In this document: positions 36,101 to 43,943 of the stretch, in pieces
Layout of the letters: every line of letters starts with the position of its first letter
Position numbering within the stretch: the first letter of the stretch is position 1
Assembly: GCA_002399405.1 (NCBI GenBank)
Contig: DHDP01000018.1
Coordinates: 620,269-684,268, forward strand
Reading direction: 5' to 3'
From: Treponema sp. UBA4873
GTDB lineage: Bacteria; Spirochaetota; Spirochaetia; Treponematales; Treponemataceae
DNA: 64,000 nt
The notes under the pieces: model-generated
What the model was told of the DNA's origin: nothing
Seen by the model: only the letters and a program-made list of their open reading frames with translations
Database searches by the model: none
Program-made: the position numbers and the translations under genes

Positions 36101-36691
36101 ATGGATTTTATCGCCATCGATTTTGAAACGGCGAAGCGCTCGATGGAAAGCGCCTGCGCCGTCGGACTCGTAAAATACGTGAACGACGAGAAGGTCGATT
36201 CATTCTACTCGCTGATACGTCCGCCGGTATTGTACATTCGTCCCGACTTTACGCAGATACACGGCATTACCGTCGACGACGTGCGCGATGCACCCGACTT
36301 CATGCAGCTCTGGGAATCCGCGGTAAAGCCCTTCATAGGCGGCCTGCCGCTCGTTGCGCACAATGCGCGTTTCGACATGACCGTACTTCATTCGGTGCTC
36401 GACTGGTACGAAACTGATGTGCCTGAGTACAGCTATTTCGATTCGCTTGCCGTCGCCCGCAGAGCATGGCCTGAATTCGAGCGGCATAATCTGCCTTTTC
36501 TGGGAGAAAAATTCGGAATCGTGTATGAGGCGCACAATGCGCTTGCCGATGCACAGACGTGCGCGCAGGTTATATTCCGTGCAGAGGGAAGAATGGTCGC
36601 TGGCGGCGGACAGAATCACTCACTGCCGGTGACAGCCCTGCTCGCCGCGTGCGGACTTACGATGAACACACTAAAGAGATTGGGATTGTAG
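36101..36691 (+). CDS. DnaQ-like 3'-5' exonuclease
   Basis: DEDDh exonuclease fold. Exo I is FIAIDFETAKRSMESACAVG, Exo II contains PLVAHNARFDMTVL, Exo III has HNALADAQTCAQV with the general-base His. 196 residues, a stand-alone domain as in DNA polymerase III epsilon paralogues. A TGATATACT extended -10 lies at 36065-36073 and GGGGGG before the ATG. Role in repair or RNA turnover not decided by sequence. Confidence 0.85.
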   Translation: MDFIAIDFETAKRSMESACAVGLVKYVNDEKVDSFYSLIRPPVLYIRPDFTQIHGITVDDVRDAPDFMQLWESAVKPFIGGLPLVAHNARFDMTVLHSVLDWYETDVPEYSYFDSLAVARRAWPEFERHNLPFLGEKFGIVYEAHNALADAQTCAQVIFRAEGRMVAGGGQNHSLPVTALLAACGLTMNTLKRLGL

Positions 36692-36697
36692 CTGGAA

Positions 36698-36758
36698 ATA
36701 CACCCTTTCGGGTATAAATCAGAGAAGTATTGTTGATTTTATACCCGAAAGGGTGTAT
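36698..36758 (+). promoter_or_regulatory. Paired operators of the hipBST promoter
   Basis: A perfect 21-bp inverted repeat, 36698-36718 and 36738-36758, separated by 19 bases. Each arm itself contains a small palindrome, ACCC-GAAA-GGGT. Two identical operators flanking the promoter, just before hipB, fit autoregulation by a HipB dimer complex. Confidence 0.8.
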
Positions 36759-36768
36759 TATTTTAGTC

Positions 36769-36975
36769 ATGGAAAGTATAGCTTTGTTTGTCCGCCGCAA
36801 ACGAAAAGAGGCCGGACTTACGCAGGAAGATTTTGCAGTACGGTCGGGACTCGGACTGCGTTTTGTGCGCGAACTTGAAGAAGGGAAAAATACCGTTCGT
36901 CTCGACAAAGTGAATCAGGCTCTCGCACTTTTCGGTTACGAGGCCGGTCCTGTAATGCAGGAGCGTATAAAATGA
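36769..36975 (+). CDS. hipB: HipB-like antitoxin/repressor
   Basis: 68-residue XRE helix-turn-helix protein (FVRRKRKEAGLTQEDFAVRS, GLGLRFVRELEEGK). Typical HipB: DNA-binding antitoxin that represses its own operon through the twin operators just upstream. The ATG at 36769 is only 10 bases from the second operator. Its stop overlaps the next start (ATGA). Confidence 0.88.
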   Translation: MESIALFVRRKRKEAGLTQEDFAVRSGLGLRFVRELEEGKNTVRLDKVNQALALFGYEAGPVMQERIK

Positions 36976-37307
36976 ACGGGAGAAGCGGTATTGTCTTTTT
37001 CGATTCCGTTCCCGCCGGGAGTATCCGCGAGACGGAGCAGGGATACGAATTTGTCTACGATGCGGAATATCTTTCCCGTCCTGATGCACAGCCGGTGAGT
37101 CTCACGCTGCCGCTCCGCGCAGAACCGTACGAGAGCACCATATTCTTTCCGTTTTTCGACGGTCTCATTCCGGAGGGCTGGCTCCTGAACGTCGCAGCGG
37201 GGACGTGGAAACTTAATCCGCACGACCGCATGGGGCTGCTGCTTTCGGTATGCGCAGACAGCATCGGTGCCGTCACTGTGAGAAATAACGCGGAGGAAAA
37301 GACGTGA
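36972..37307 (+). CDS. hipS: HipS-like protein (HipA N-terminal subdomain)
   Basis: 111 residues matching the N-terminal subdomain 1 of HipA (VSLTLPLRAEPYES, FFDGLIPEGWLLN). In classical HipA this is fused to the kinase; here it is a separate gene between hipB and the kinase, as in the HipBST systems where HipS acts as the antitoxin. The overlaps on both sides (ATGA, GTGA) argue for an intact translated gene and not a broken HipA. Confidence 0.83.
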   Translation: MNGRSGIVFFDSVPAGSIRETEQGYEFVYDAEYLSRPDAQPVSLTLPLRAEPYESTIFFPFFDGLIPEGWLLNVAAGTWKLNPHDRMGLLLSVCADSIGAVTVRNNAEEKT

Positions 37308-38266
37308 ACTGTCTTTGCTGCGGAAAGCCGCTGTATCCTTCACAGGCACAGGAAAACGGATGGCATACTTCATGTATAAAAAAATTTTTCGGTACGTCGA
37401 CTCTTCCGGTTCTTGATATTACCGACGGGGAGCTTCAGCTGATTGCCGAACAGACTGTGCGTGCCGGGTTCACGGTTCCGGGCGTACAGCGGAAAATGTC
37501 TCTGCACCTCACCAGCAGAAAAGATTCGGCGGAGAAAAAGCCCCGTCTTACACTTGTCGGATATCAGTCAGGATATATTCTTAAGACGTCTTCCGCGGAA
37601 TATCCTGAGCTGCCGGAAGCGGAATATCAGGTGATGCACCTCGCATCGTTGTGGAAAATCAGAACAGTCCCTTTTTCCCTTATAACGCTGGCGGACGGAA
37701 AACTCGCGTACATCACGAAGCGCATCGACCGCACTGTCGGCTCAGGCGTTACGCATCGTATTCCCATGGAAGATTTCTGTCAGCTTTCGCAGAGGCTTAC
37801 CGAAGACAAGTACAAGGGGTCGTACGAGCAGTGCGGGAAAATTATCGAAGCCTGCTCCGGCATGCCGCTGCTCGATAAGACCGAATTTTTCAACAGGCTG
37901 CTCTTCTGCTTCGTGACGGGCAACAGCGACATGCACCTGAAGAATTTTTCGCTCATCAGGAATCCTCTGCAGAGCTGGCAGCTTTCCCCCGCATATGATC
38001 TGCTTCCCGTGCAGATTGTTAATCCTGCCGACGACGAGGAAACGGCGCTTACACTCAACGGCAGAAAGAAGAGAATAACAAGAGCTGATTTTCTTGTGTG
38101 CGCGGAAAATCTCGGCATTGCGGAAAAAGTTGCCGAAAGACTTATTGCGTTTACAATAAAAGCTGCACAGCGGCTTCCGTCCGTTGTAACGGAAGGCGTG
38201 CTTTCCGCTGAACTGATGGAGCGTCTGCTGTCGCTTTCGGCGGAACGGACCGCGCGGCTGCGGTAA
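37304..38266 (+). CDS. hipT: HipT-like Ser/Thr kinase toxin
   Basis: 320-residue HipA-family kinase lacking subdomain 1. Catalytic loop FCFVTGNSDMHLKNFSLI and metal-binding AYDLLPVQ are intact, so it should be active. The N-terminus begins CLCCGKPL, a small Cys-rich stretch of zinc-ribbon type. The gatekeeper site before the GxQxK block, Ser-x-Ser in E. coli HipT, reads TVP here. Known HipT phosphorylates tryptophanyl-tRNA synthetase; the target here is not known. GTG start overlapping the hipS stop. Confidence 0.85.
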   Translation: MNCLCCGKPLYPSQAQENGWHTSCIKKFFGTSTLPVLDITDGELQLIAEQTVRAGFTVPGVQRKMSLHLTSRKDSAEKKPRLTLVGYQSGYILKTSSAEYPELPEAEYQVMHLASLWKIRTVPFSLITLADGKLAYITKRIDRTVGSGVTHRIPMEDFCQLSQRLTEDKYKGSYEQCGKIIEACSGMPLLDKTEFFNRLLFCFVTGNSDMHLKNFSLIRNPLQSWQLSPAYDLLPVQIVNPADDEETALTLNGRKKRITRADFLVCAENLGIAEKVAERLIAFTIKAAQRLPSVVTEGVLSAELMERLLSLSAERTARLR

Positions 38267-38284
38267 AAACAGGTATGGAGAAAT

Positions 38285-39172
38285 ATGGAAGCGGACAAAT
38301 TACGGAAAGGCGACACTATCGGAATTATTTCACCGGCATACGCGGTACGGGAAGGCCAGTATGACGAATGCATCCGGGGAATAGAACGGCTCGGGTACAA
38401 AGTGCTGACCGGAAAAAATCTGTACCGGAACACGTACGGATATGCGGCTTCCGAAGCGGAGCGGGCGTCCGACTTCAACGGGATGGTTTTGAATGCCGGC
38501 GTAAAGATGATACTCTTCGGCGGCGGATACGTAAGCAGCGAGATACTGCCGTACATTGATTTCAGGACGGTGAAAAAAAATCCGAAGCTGTTCGTAAGCT
38601 ACAGCGACGGGACGACGCTGCTCGACGCCGTGTACTTCAGGACAGGATTAATAACGTATTACGGGCAGAAGCCTTCGACGTTCGCGGACATAACGGAATA
38701 CAACCGTGAGTCGTTCGTCAGAAACCTTGCGGACGGCGGGACCGACGCGTTTATTAAAAACAGCGCGTGGCGGATTATTAATCCGGGACATTCGGAGGGC
38801 GTGCTGCTCGGCGGGTATATTGAAAATTTCGTTCTGCTTACCGGCAGCGACTGTTTCGGATATAGAAAGAACGGAAAGTATATACTCTTTCTTGAAGATC
38901 ATGAAAAGTTCAGCGCCCCTGTCAGAATAAGCATGTATTTGTCCTGTATTGAACAGAGCAGGTTTATAAAAAACATAACGGGACTGCTTTTCGGTCATTA
39001 CTCGGATAAACGGAATGCCGAACTTGAGGACAGGTTGTACCGGTTCGGCATAAAAAACAGCATACCTGTCGTGTGCTGCGACGATTACGGCCACGGAGAA
39101 AACAACGGCATACTGCAGATCGGCCGGAACGCCGCATTGGACACGGAAAAGACGGAACTGCGCTATGTGTGA
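38285..39172 (+). CDS. S66 family LD-carboxypeptidase / MccF-like peptidase
   Basis: Serine peptidase family S66. N-terminal LRKGDTIGIISPAYAV, the LFGGGYVSSEILPYID region with a substrate loop, nucleophile region FVSYSDGTTLLDAVY, and GVLLGGYIENFVLLTGSD. 295 residues, no signal peptide. Members either trim the peptidoglycan tetrapeptide (LdcA) or inactivate microcin-C-like peptide-nucleotides (MccF); sequence reading alone does not separate them. 18 bases after hipT. Confidence 0.85.
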   Translation: MEADKLRKGDTIGIISPAYAVREGQYDECIRGIERLGYKVLTGKNLYRNTYGYAASEAERASDFNGMVLNAGVKMILFGGGYVSSEILPYIDFRTVKKNPKLFVSYSDGTTLLDAVYFRTGLITYYGQKPSTFADITEYNRESFVRNLADGGTDAFIKNSAWRIINPGHSEGVLLGGYIENFVLLTGSDCFGYRKNGKYILFLEDHEKFSAPVRISMYLSCIEQSRFIKNITGLLFGHYSDKRNAELEDRLYRFGIKNSIPVVCCDDYGHGENNGILQIGRNAALDTEKTELRYV

Positions 39173-39192
39173 GAGCTGCTTCGTATAAAGAA

Positions 39193-40056
39193 TCAGTCTG
39201 CTTTTGCTTTTTTGACTTTTACGAAAGTGCCTTCTTCGAGTTCGTTGTACGCCGTCCGCAGTTCCGCTTCGCTGTTCATGACGATCGGTCCGTACCACGC
39301 GATAGGTTCCTTTATCGGCATGCCCGACATCATGAGAAATCGTACCGGATGTTCTTTCGTCGTTATTTTTACCGCTTCGCCGTCTGCAAACAGTATGAGG
39401 TTTCTATTCTGTACCTTTTCCGTTTGAATGTACGCTTCGCCGTCGAAAACGTAAAAGATGACAGTCGACCCTTTTTTTGTCTTCTGAATATATTCTTTTC
39501 CCTGCGGTATAAGAATGTCGTAATATTCGGGGGAGGTGACGACGTCCGTTACCGGTCCGGTAATTCCGTCGTACGTACCGGCTATCACTTTCACGACTGT
39601 TCCGTCGTCTTTTTTTATTTCGGGAATGTCTTTTGCAGTAAATCCCCGGTACCGCGGATCCATCATTTTATCCTTTGCCGGAAGATTCGCCCACAGCTGA
39701 AAACCGTACATCGCGCCGTCTGAATCACCATCCGGCATTTCCTGATGATAGATGCCGCTGCCCGCCGTCATCCACTGAATGTCGCCGGCGCCTATCGTTC
39801 CCCTGTTTCCGATGTTGTCTCCGTGGGCAATTCTGCCTTTCAGCACGTATGTTATCGTTTCGATTCCGCGGTGCGGGTGCCAGGGAAAGCCTTTGATATA
39901 ATCGGCGCGTGTGTCGGATCTGAAATCGTCAAGCAGTAGAAAAGGATCATACTGATACGGATCGTCGAACCCGATGGCCCGCTGCAGGTGGACTCCTGCT
40001 CCTTCGATTGTCGCACGTGCTTTCACAATTTTTTGTATGCTTCTGTACGTACTCAT
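39193..40056 (-). CDS. Pirin family protein (bicupin)
   Basis: The pirin block FLLLDDFRSDTRADYIKGFPWHPHRGIETITYVLKG holds the metal-binding His residues (seen as WHPHRGIET), followed by GDIQWMTAGSGIYHQE. The ATG at 40056 has AGGAGGG upstream and gives 287 residues. Pirins bind iron; some act as quercetin dioxygenases, others as redox-sensing cofactors. No nearby gene suggests which. Confidence 0.88.
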   Translation of the reverse strand: MSTYRSIQKIVKARATIEGAGVHLQRAIGFDDPYQYDPFLLLDDFRSDTRADYIKGFPWHPHRGIETITYVLKGRIAHGDNIGNRGTIGAGDIQWMTAGSGIYHQEMPDGDSDGAMYGFQLWANLPAKDKMMDPRYRGFTAKDIPEIKKDDGTVVKVIAGTYDGITGPVTDVVTSPEYYDILIPQGKEYIQKTKKGSTVIFYVFDGEAYIQTEKVQNRNLILFADGEAVKITTKEHPVRFLMMSGMPIKEPIAWYGPIVMNSEAELRTAYNELEEGTFVKVKKAKAD

Positions 40057-40257
40057 TCTGTTTCCCTCCTGTAAAAAATCAATCGGAGCGGACGACTGCG
40101 CACATGGTGCAGTCATCTTATCTCCATAACTGGATTTTCACAGAATTCAGAGGCTTCGTCAATCCGGCTTCGTACCTTCTCCTCAATATTAAGGAAAGGA
40201 TGATGCTTCGTTCGGGATATAAAAAATCAAAGGAATTTTCGGGGCAGACATCAGAAT

Positions 40258-40285
40258 CCGTAAAATTTCCGTAAAATGCTATGGT
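40258..40285 (+). promoter_or_regulatory. Direct-repeat promoter module, copy C
   Basis: The cleanest copy: R1 CCGTAAAATTT (40258-40268), R2 CCGTAAAATGC (40269-40279), hexamer TATGGT (40280-40285). It is followed by the same 5' leader and ribosome-binding-site hairpin (TTTCCTCC at 40287-40294, GGAGGAAA at 40323-40330) as copy B. The 200 bases before it, back to the pirin start, show no feature I can name. Confidence 0.7.
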
Positions 40286-40333
40286 TTTTCCTCCGGTTGA
40301 GTTTTATTATAAATTTCAATTTGGAGGAAATCC

Positions 40334-40480
40334 GTGAAAACAATGATAAAAACTCTCTTTGCTTTCTTAAGCTGCGGTACATACAGCCCGTTATCATATT
40401 CTGCCGTTAAAAAATTAATAAGATTTGTTGATCCGCGTGATTTTGTTTGTATCATATTTTCAGGGGAATCAAAACAGTGA
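40334..40480 (+). pseudogene. Decayed copy of the small secreted peptide gene
   Basis: GTG start after TTGGAGGAAATCC. The protein begins MKTMIKTLFAFLSCGTYSP; compare MKTMIKSL, LFAVSSC and GGTYSPGN of the 24.5-kb peptide. An internal deletion has fused the start of the signal peptide to the C-terminal CGTYSP, and the reading then continues through unrelated sequence to a stop. Promoter, leader hairpin and the codons at both ends of the old gene are kept. It lies upstream of the SUMF1 protein and peptide importer genes. Confidence 0.7.
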
Positions 40481-40770
40481 CTTTTCTTTTCTCTTATTTC
40501 TCCTATTTCTCTTATCCCTCCTATTCCTCCTTTTTCCGTTTCTTGACAGAAACGCATTTAGGTGCGATTATTCTGAATAATGCATACTCAGGGAGGACTC
40601 TAAAGAATATCCTTGGAATTCAAAACAGTCCGTCTGTCGGCGGATTGTTGTCAGGAAAATGGTTTTCAGTTAATTATTATTCATTACGCGGTTCATCTGC
40701 GGATTCGGAATATAATAAAATACACAAGTTTATTAAGTTTGTTGCATTAGTTTTTTCAGGAGATGTATGT
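40481..40770 (+). other. Intergenic region with pyrimidine-rich tract
   Basis: The first 66 bases (40481-40546) are almost only C and T with scattered A, and contain repeated CTCC(T)ATT units (CCTCCTATTCCTCC). The rest has no gene I can support. AGGAG sits 8 bases before the ATG at 40771. Confidence 0.5.
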
Positions 40771-42384
40771 ATGAGTAAATCAATGAGACGGAATCGTTTT
40801 TCGATTCTCTTGGTTTCTGTTTGTATTGCTCTGGCCGGTGGAACTGCTTTTGCTAAAACCAGTCCGGAGCTGGTCAAGCAGGAAGAAGGTTTTTATTACG
40901 GTTACGGCAAGGGGACGACGGCAGAGGAAGCTTCGCTTGAGGCGAAACGCGACCTTGTGTCGAGCGCTTTGACTGCAACCCTGCGTGCCGTTGATGCGAA
41001 AGCTTCCCGCGTCAGTGCAAGTGACAAATCGGTAGAGGCCCGGCTTGGCGACCTCAAACCGTATGTCGAAGCAAAAAAAGGTTCTTCGCCGGCTGTTACG
41101 TACCGGATTAAAATCGCTGACTGGGACAAGAAAGAGAAGGCGTATGCCGACACGCTGCGTGCCGATCTGGCCGCCCGTTTTAACGGTCTTGCGAATAAAA
41201 GCGATGTGTCGGGCAGAATAAACGAATCGCTTGCCATTCTTGCCGCGCTGTCCGATGCCGGCGAAACAGAGCTTCTGACCGCTCAACCCGCAGGCACCGA
41301 GCTGCTTTCGCGCAAGGTTGAGGCGGTCTGCGCCGACGCCGGCAGGACGCTCGTTTTTACTATTTCGGTCAAGGACGGCTTCATCGATCCGGCTTCTCAG
41401 TTCGCGGTCAATGCTGCCGATTCCTCCGGCAATGCCGTTGCCGGACTTACACTCGCTGTTACATGGGAGACGCCGGCGCTTCCGACGGCCGCCGCTGAAG
41501 CGGTTGCTCCTGAAGTCCGCGCGACTGTTAAGACTGACTCTCTCGGCAACGCGGCTGTCGACTATCCTGTCTCTGACGATTATCACAACAGACCTGTCAC
41601 GCTCACCGTCACGACTGCTTTCACAGAGACTGTGCCGTCGTCGGCCGCGCTGAAAAAGATGGACGCGGCGAATGCGGTTGATGCCTGCTATGTTCATTTT
41701 GACGATGTAACGAACGCTTTCGCCTCCGTTACCGTACCCGCAGGTAAATTTAACGCCGGTGCTGTGGCGCAGGATACACGCGCCGGCAAAAAGGAAGCGG
41801 CCCGGGTTGTTACTACGGATTCCTACGCCGTCGACGTCGGTCCTGTCACGAATGCCCAATATGCGGCCTTTCTTCATGCGACCCGCGCCGAAACAGTTCC
41901 TGAGTATTTTGACAATTCCGATTATAACCAGGGCACACAGCCCGTGGTCGGCGTGAGCGTAAAAGACGCCGAAGCTTATGCGGACTGGCTTTCCGCCCAG
42001 ACAGGTTTTAAGTACCGTCTCCCGACCGAGGAAGAGTGGGAGAAGGCGGCCCGCGCCGGAAAGGAAACGATTTATCCGTGGGGAGACGATAGTCCGGCCG
42101 ACGCCCGAAAGGCGAATTACAACGGAAACGGCAGCTTTACCGCTCCGTCGCCGGTAGGAGCCTTCGAAAACGGTAAAAACGATTGGGGGCTCGTCGATAT
42201 GGCCGGCAATGTGTGGGAGTGGACATCGTCCGCTCATAGCAAGGATACCGGGTCGACTCTTCGCATCGTCAAAGGCGGATCATGGATGGACGGTCCGACG
42301 GAACTGCGTATTTCGAATTTCCGCGAGATTGACGGTCTGAACGGATATGCCGATGTCGGTTTCCGTCTCGTGAAGGAAGAATGA
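40771..42384 (+). CDS. Secreted SUMF1/formylglycine-generating-enzyme-fold protein with N-terminal Lpp20-like region
   Basis: Signal peptide (ILLVSVCIALAGGTAFAKT). Residues about 30-110 resemble LPP20-type lipoprotein domains (YGYGKGTTAEEASLEAKRDL). A central region with beta-sandwich-like repeats follows. Residues about 320-537 are an FGE-sulfatase domain: VGPVTNAQYAAFL, YRLPTEEEWEKAARAG, MAGNVWEWTSS and IVKGGSWMDG. I see no paired active-site Cys of true formylglycine-generating enzymes, so it is more likely a binding or structural member. Probably first gene of the importer operon. ATG chosen by its AGGAG. Confidence 0.82.
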   Translation: MSKSMRRNRFSILLVSVCIALAGGTAFAKTSPELVKQEEGFYYGYGKGTTAEEASLEAKRDLVSSALTATLRAVDAKASRVSASDKSVEARLGDLKPYVEAKKGSSPAVTYRIKIADWDKKEKAYADTLRADLAARFNGLANKSDVSGRINESLAILAALSDAGETELLTAQPAGTELLSRKVEAVCADAGRTLVFTISVKDGFIDPASQFAVNAADSSGNAVAGLTLAVTWETPALPTAAAEAVAPEVRATVKTDSLGNAAVDYPVSDDYHNRPVTLTVTTAFTETVPSSAALKKMDAANAVDACYVHFDDVTNAFASVTVPAGKFNAGAVAQDTRAGKKEAARVVTTDSYAVDVGPVTNAQYAAFLHATRAETVPEYFDNSDYNQGTQPVVGVSVKDAEAYADWLSAQTGFKYRLPTEEEWEKAARAGKETIYPWGDDSPADARKANYNGNGSFTAPSPVGAFENGKNDWGLVDMAGNVWEWTSSAHSKDTGSTLRIVKGGSWMDGPTELRISNFREIDGLNGYADVGFRLVKEE

Positions 42385-42414
42385 TAAAAAGTACCTCCGT
42401 GTACTTTTTATCAT
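42381..42414. other. Perfect 14-bp hairpin and neighbouring stem-loops
   Basis: ATGATAAAAAGTAC (42381-42394) and GTACTTTTTATCAT (42401-42414) form a 14-bp stem around CTCCGT, overlapping the SUMF1 stop. Two more stems follow before 42480 (GCAGTTT/AAAACTGC and GCGCCG/CGGCGC). They probably trim or weaken read-through into the importer genes. Confidence 0.55.
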
Positions 42415-42497
42415 ATGCAGTTTCCGCGGTGCGAAAACTGCGATCTGCGCCGTCCCGGCGCCCCGCTAACGCGGAGTTTTTATTAGGAGGTTTCTGA

Positions 42498-43943
42498 ATG
42501 AAAAAATGTGGAATTATATTTTCGGCGGTTTTAGTCGCCGTACTCGCGTCGTGCGCCACTATGGGCGGCGGTTCAGCCGACGATAATGCGATTGCGCGCG
42601 GCGTAAAAGCATGGAACGAGCGGGAGCCCGCTGCTGCGGCCGCGTTCTGGAACGACATTGAAAACAAGGATGTGAATAAGAAATATCAGAATTACATTAC
42701 CCTGTATAACGCAGGTGTGGATGCTCTTTCGGATGCTGACTCCATCAAAGCTTCCAACGAGCCGAAGCTGCTTGCCGCATGCAATGCTGCACTCAGTAAG
42801 TTTACCGCCCTTGATCCGGCTCTTAAGCTTCCGCCCGACGTTTGTCAGAAGGGATCCGTCCTCGCCGCAGGACGCATCAGCGCTCTGCTCGCGTCGGAAA
42901 AGCTCACGGCCGCGAAGAATATGTATACGTCGGCCTTAAAGGTATACGGCGACAGCGACGTGCTTGCTTCCGCCGGTAAGGAAGTCGATACGGTCAGCTC
43001 CATACTCACGAAGAAATCCGCGCTCGGCAGTCAGGCCGACAAGGCACGCGCCGTCGCAGGATTCGATGAGAAAATAGCAGCTTACGACGCCTCGCTCGCC
43101 GCTTATTCCGCTGCCGAAAACGAAATCGCTTCGGACGTAAATAAATCAGGCGTCGCAAAAAGCGCCGGCGTTGCCGCCAACGTCCGCAGCTTAAAAAAAG
43201 CTCATCAGGACCTTTCGATTGAGCGGGAATCGGCCATCCGCGAACGCGCCTATGAATACAAGGACCGCATCGGTGAGGAATTCGCCCGCACTCCGGAGCA
43301 GGGAAAAAACGGCAAAATGTCGCTCGAGGAAATTCTTGCCCATTATCAGTCGGTAAAGACAAACATCGATAAAATCTATCAGGAACTTCTCGATTTCGCG
43401 GCTCATTATCCGAACGACGTCGGTCAGGACATTCTGAACGACATCAACGACCAGAGAAAAGATCTCGAGGACAAGATTGCGCAGGTGAATAAGGAAATCA
43501 GCACAGCCAAAGAAATCGCAAGCCGCGGCAAGGTTGTTATGCCGGTCATGATCGGACTCTTTAATCCCGCTCCCGGTTCAACGGCCGAAAGCAAAAAGAG
43601 CCGCCCTGCGAAGTTCAGCGCCACCGATGCGAAGAAGGACGAATACTGGTGGGGCATGGTCTCCATTCCCAAAAATCAGATGAACGACCTTGTAATCACA
43701 CTGAAGGATAACCGTACGGTCAGTGTCTTCTCGGAAAATACGAAGAGCGGAAAACTGATTAAGAAAAACAACATGAAGGACCTCGTCAACCGCGGTTACA
43801 AGGTCGGCAATTCATGGCCGGTCCTGAACGCGGGCAGTCAGCTGACCAGCGACAAATATTTCTTCGAGGTCCAGAAAGGCAAAACAGAAGATTATGAAGG
43901 CGAGGTAGTCGTCTACAGTTCATTCATTGTGAGGATGCGTTAA
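42498..43943 (+). CDS. Lipoprotein with coiled-coil helices
   Basis: Signal peptide and lipobox VLASCATMG. 481 residues, mostly helical, Ala/Lys/Asp-rich, with a coiled-coil-like stretch around residues 300-345 (DINDQRKDLEDKIAQVNKEI). The C-terminal 100 residues are beta-rich (WWGMVSIPKNQMNDLVITL). No family recognised. It ends at the start of the peptide-binding protein, so it is probably an accessory subunit of that importer in the envelope. Confidence 0.78.
   Translation: MKKCGIIFSAVLVAVLASCATMGGGSADDNAIARGVKAWNEREPAAAAAFWNDIENKDVNKKYQNYITLYNAGVDALSDADSIKASNEPKLLAACNAALSKFTALDPALKLPPDVCQKGSVLAAGRISALLASEKLTAAKNMYTSALKVYGDSDVLASAGKEVDTVSSILTKKSALGSQADKARAVAGFDEKIAAYDASLAAYSAAENEIASDVNKSGVAKSAGVAANVRSLKKAHQDLSIERESAIRERAYEYKDRIGEEFARTPEQGKNGKMSLEEILAHYQSVKTNIDKIYQELLDFAAHYPNDVGQDILNDINDQRKDLEDKIAQVNKEISTAKEIASRGKVVMPVMIGLFNPAPGSTAESKKSRPAKFSATDAKKDEYWWGMVSIPKNQMNDLVITLKDNRTVSVFSENTKSGKLIKKNNMKDLVNRGYKVGNSWPVLNAGSQLTSDKYFFEVQKGKTEDYEGEVVVYSSFIVRMR

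Noticed and set aside
36972..38266. hipA broken by a frameshift
   Set aside because: Both parts have clean overlapping start/stop junctions and domain limits equal to HipS and HipT, so a tripartite system is the better reading.
40780..42237. 485-codon frame opposite the SUMF1-domain gene
   Set aside because: Arg/Gly-rich antisense frame; the plus-strand protein has signal peptide and FGE motifs.
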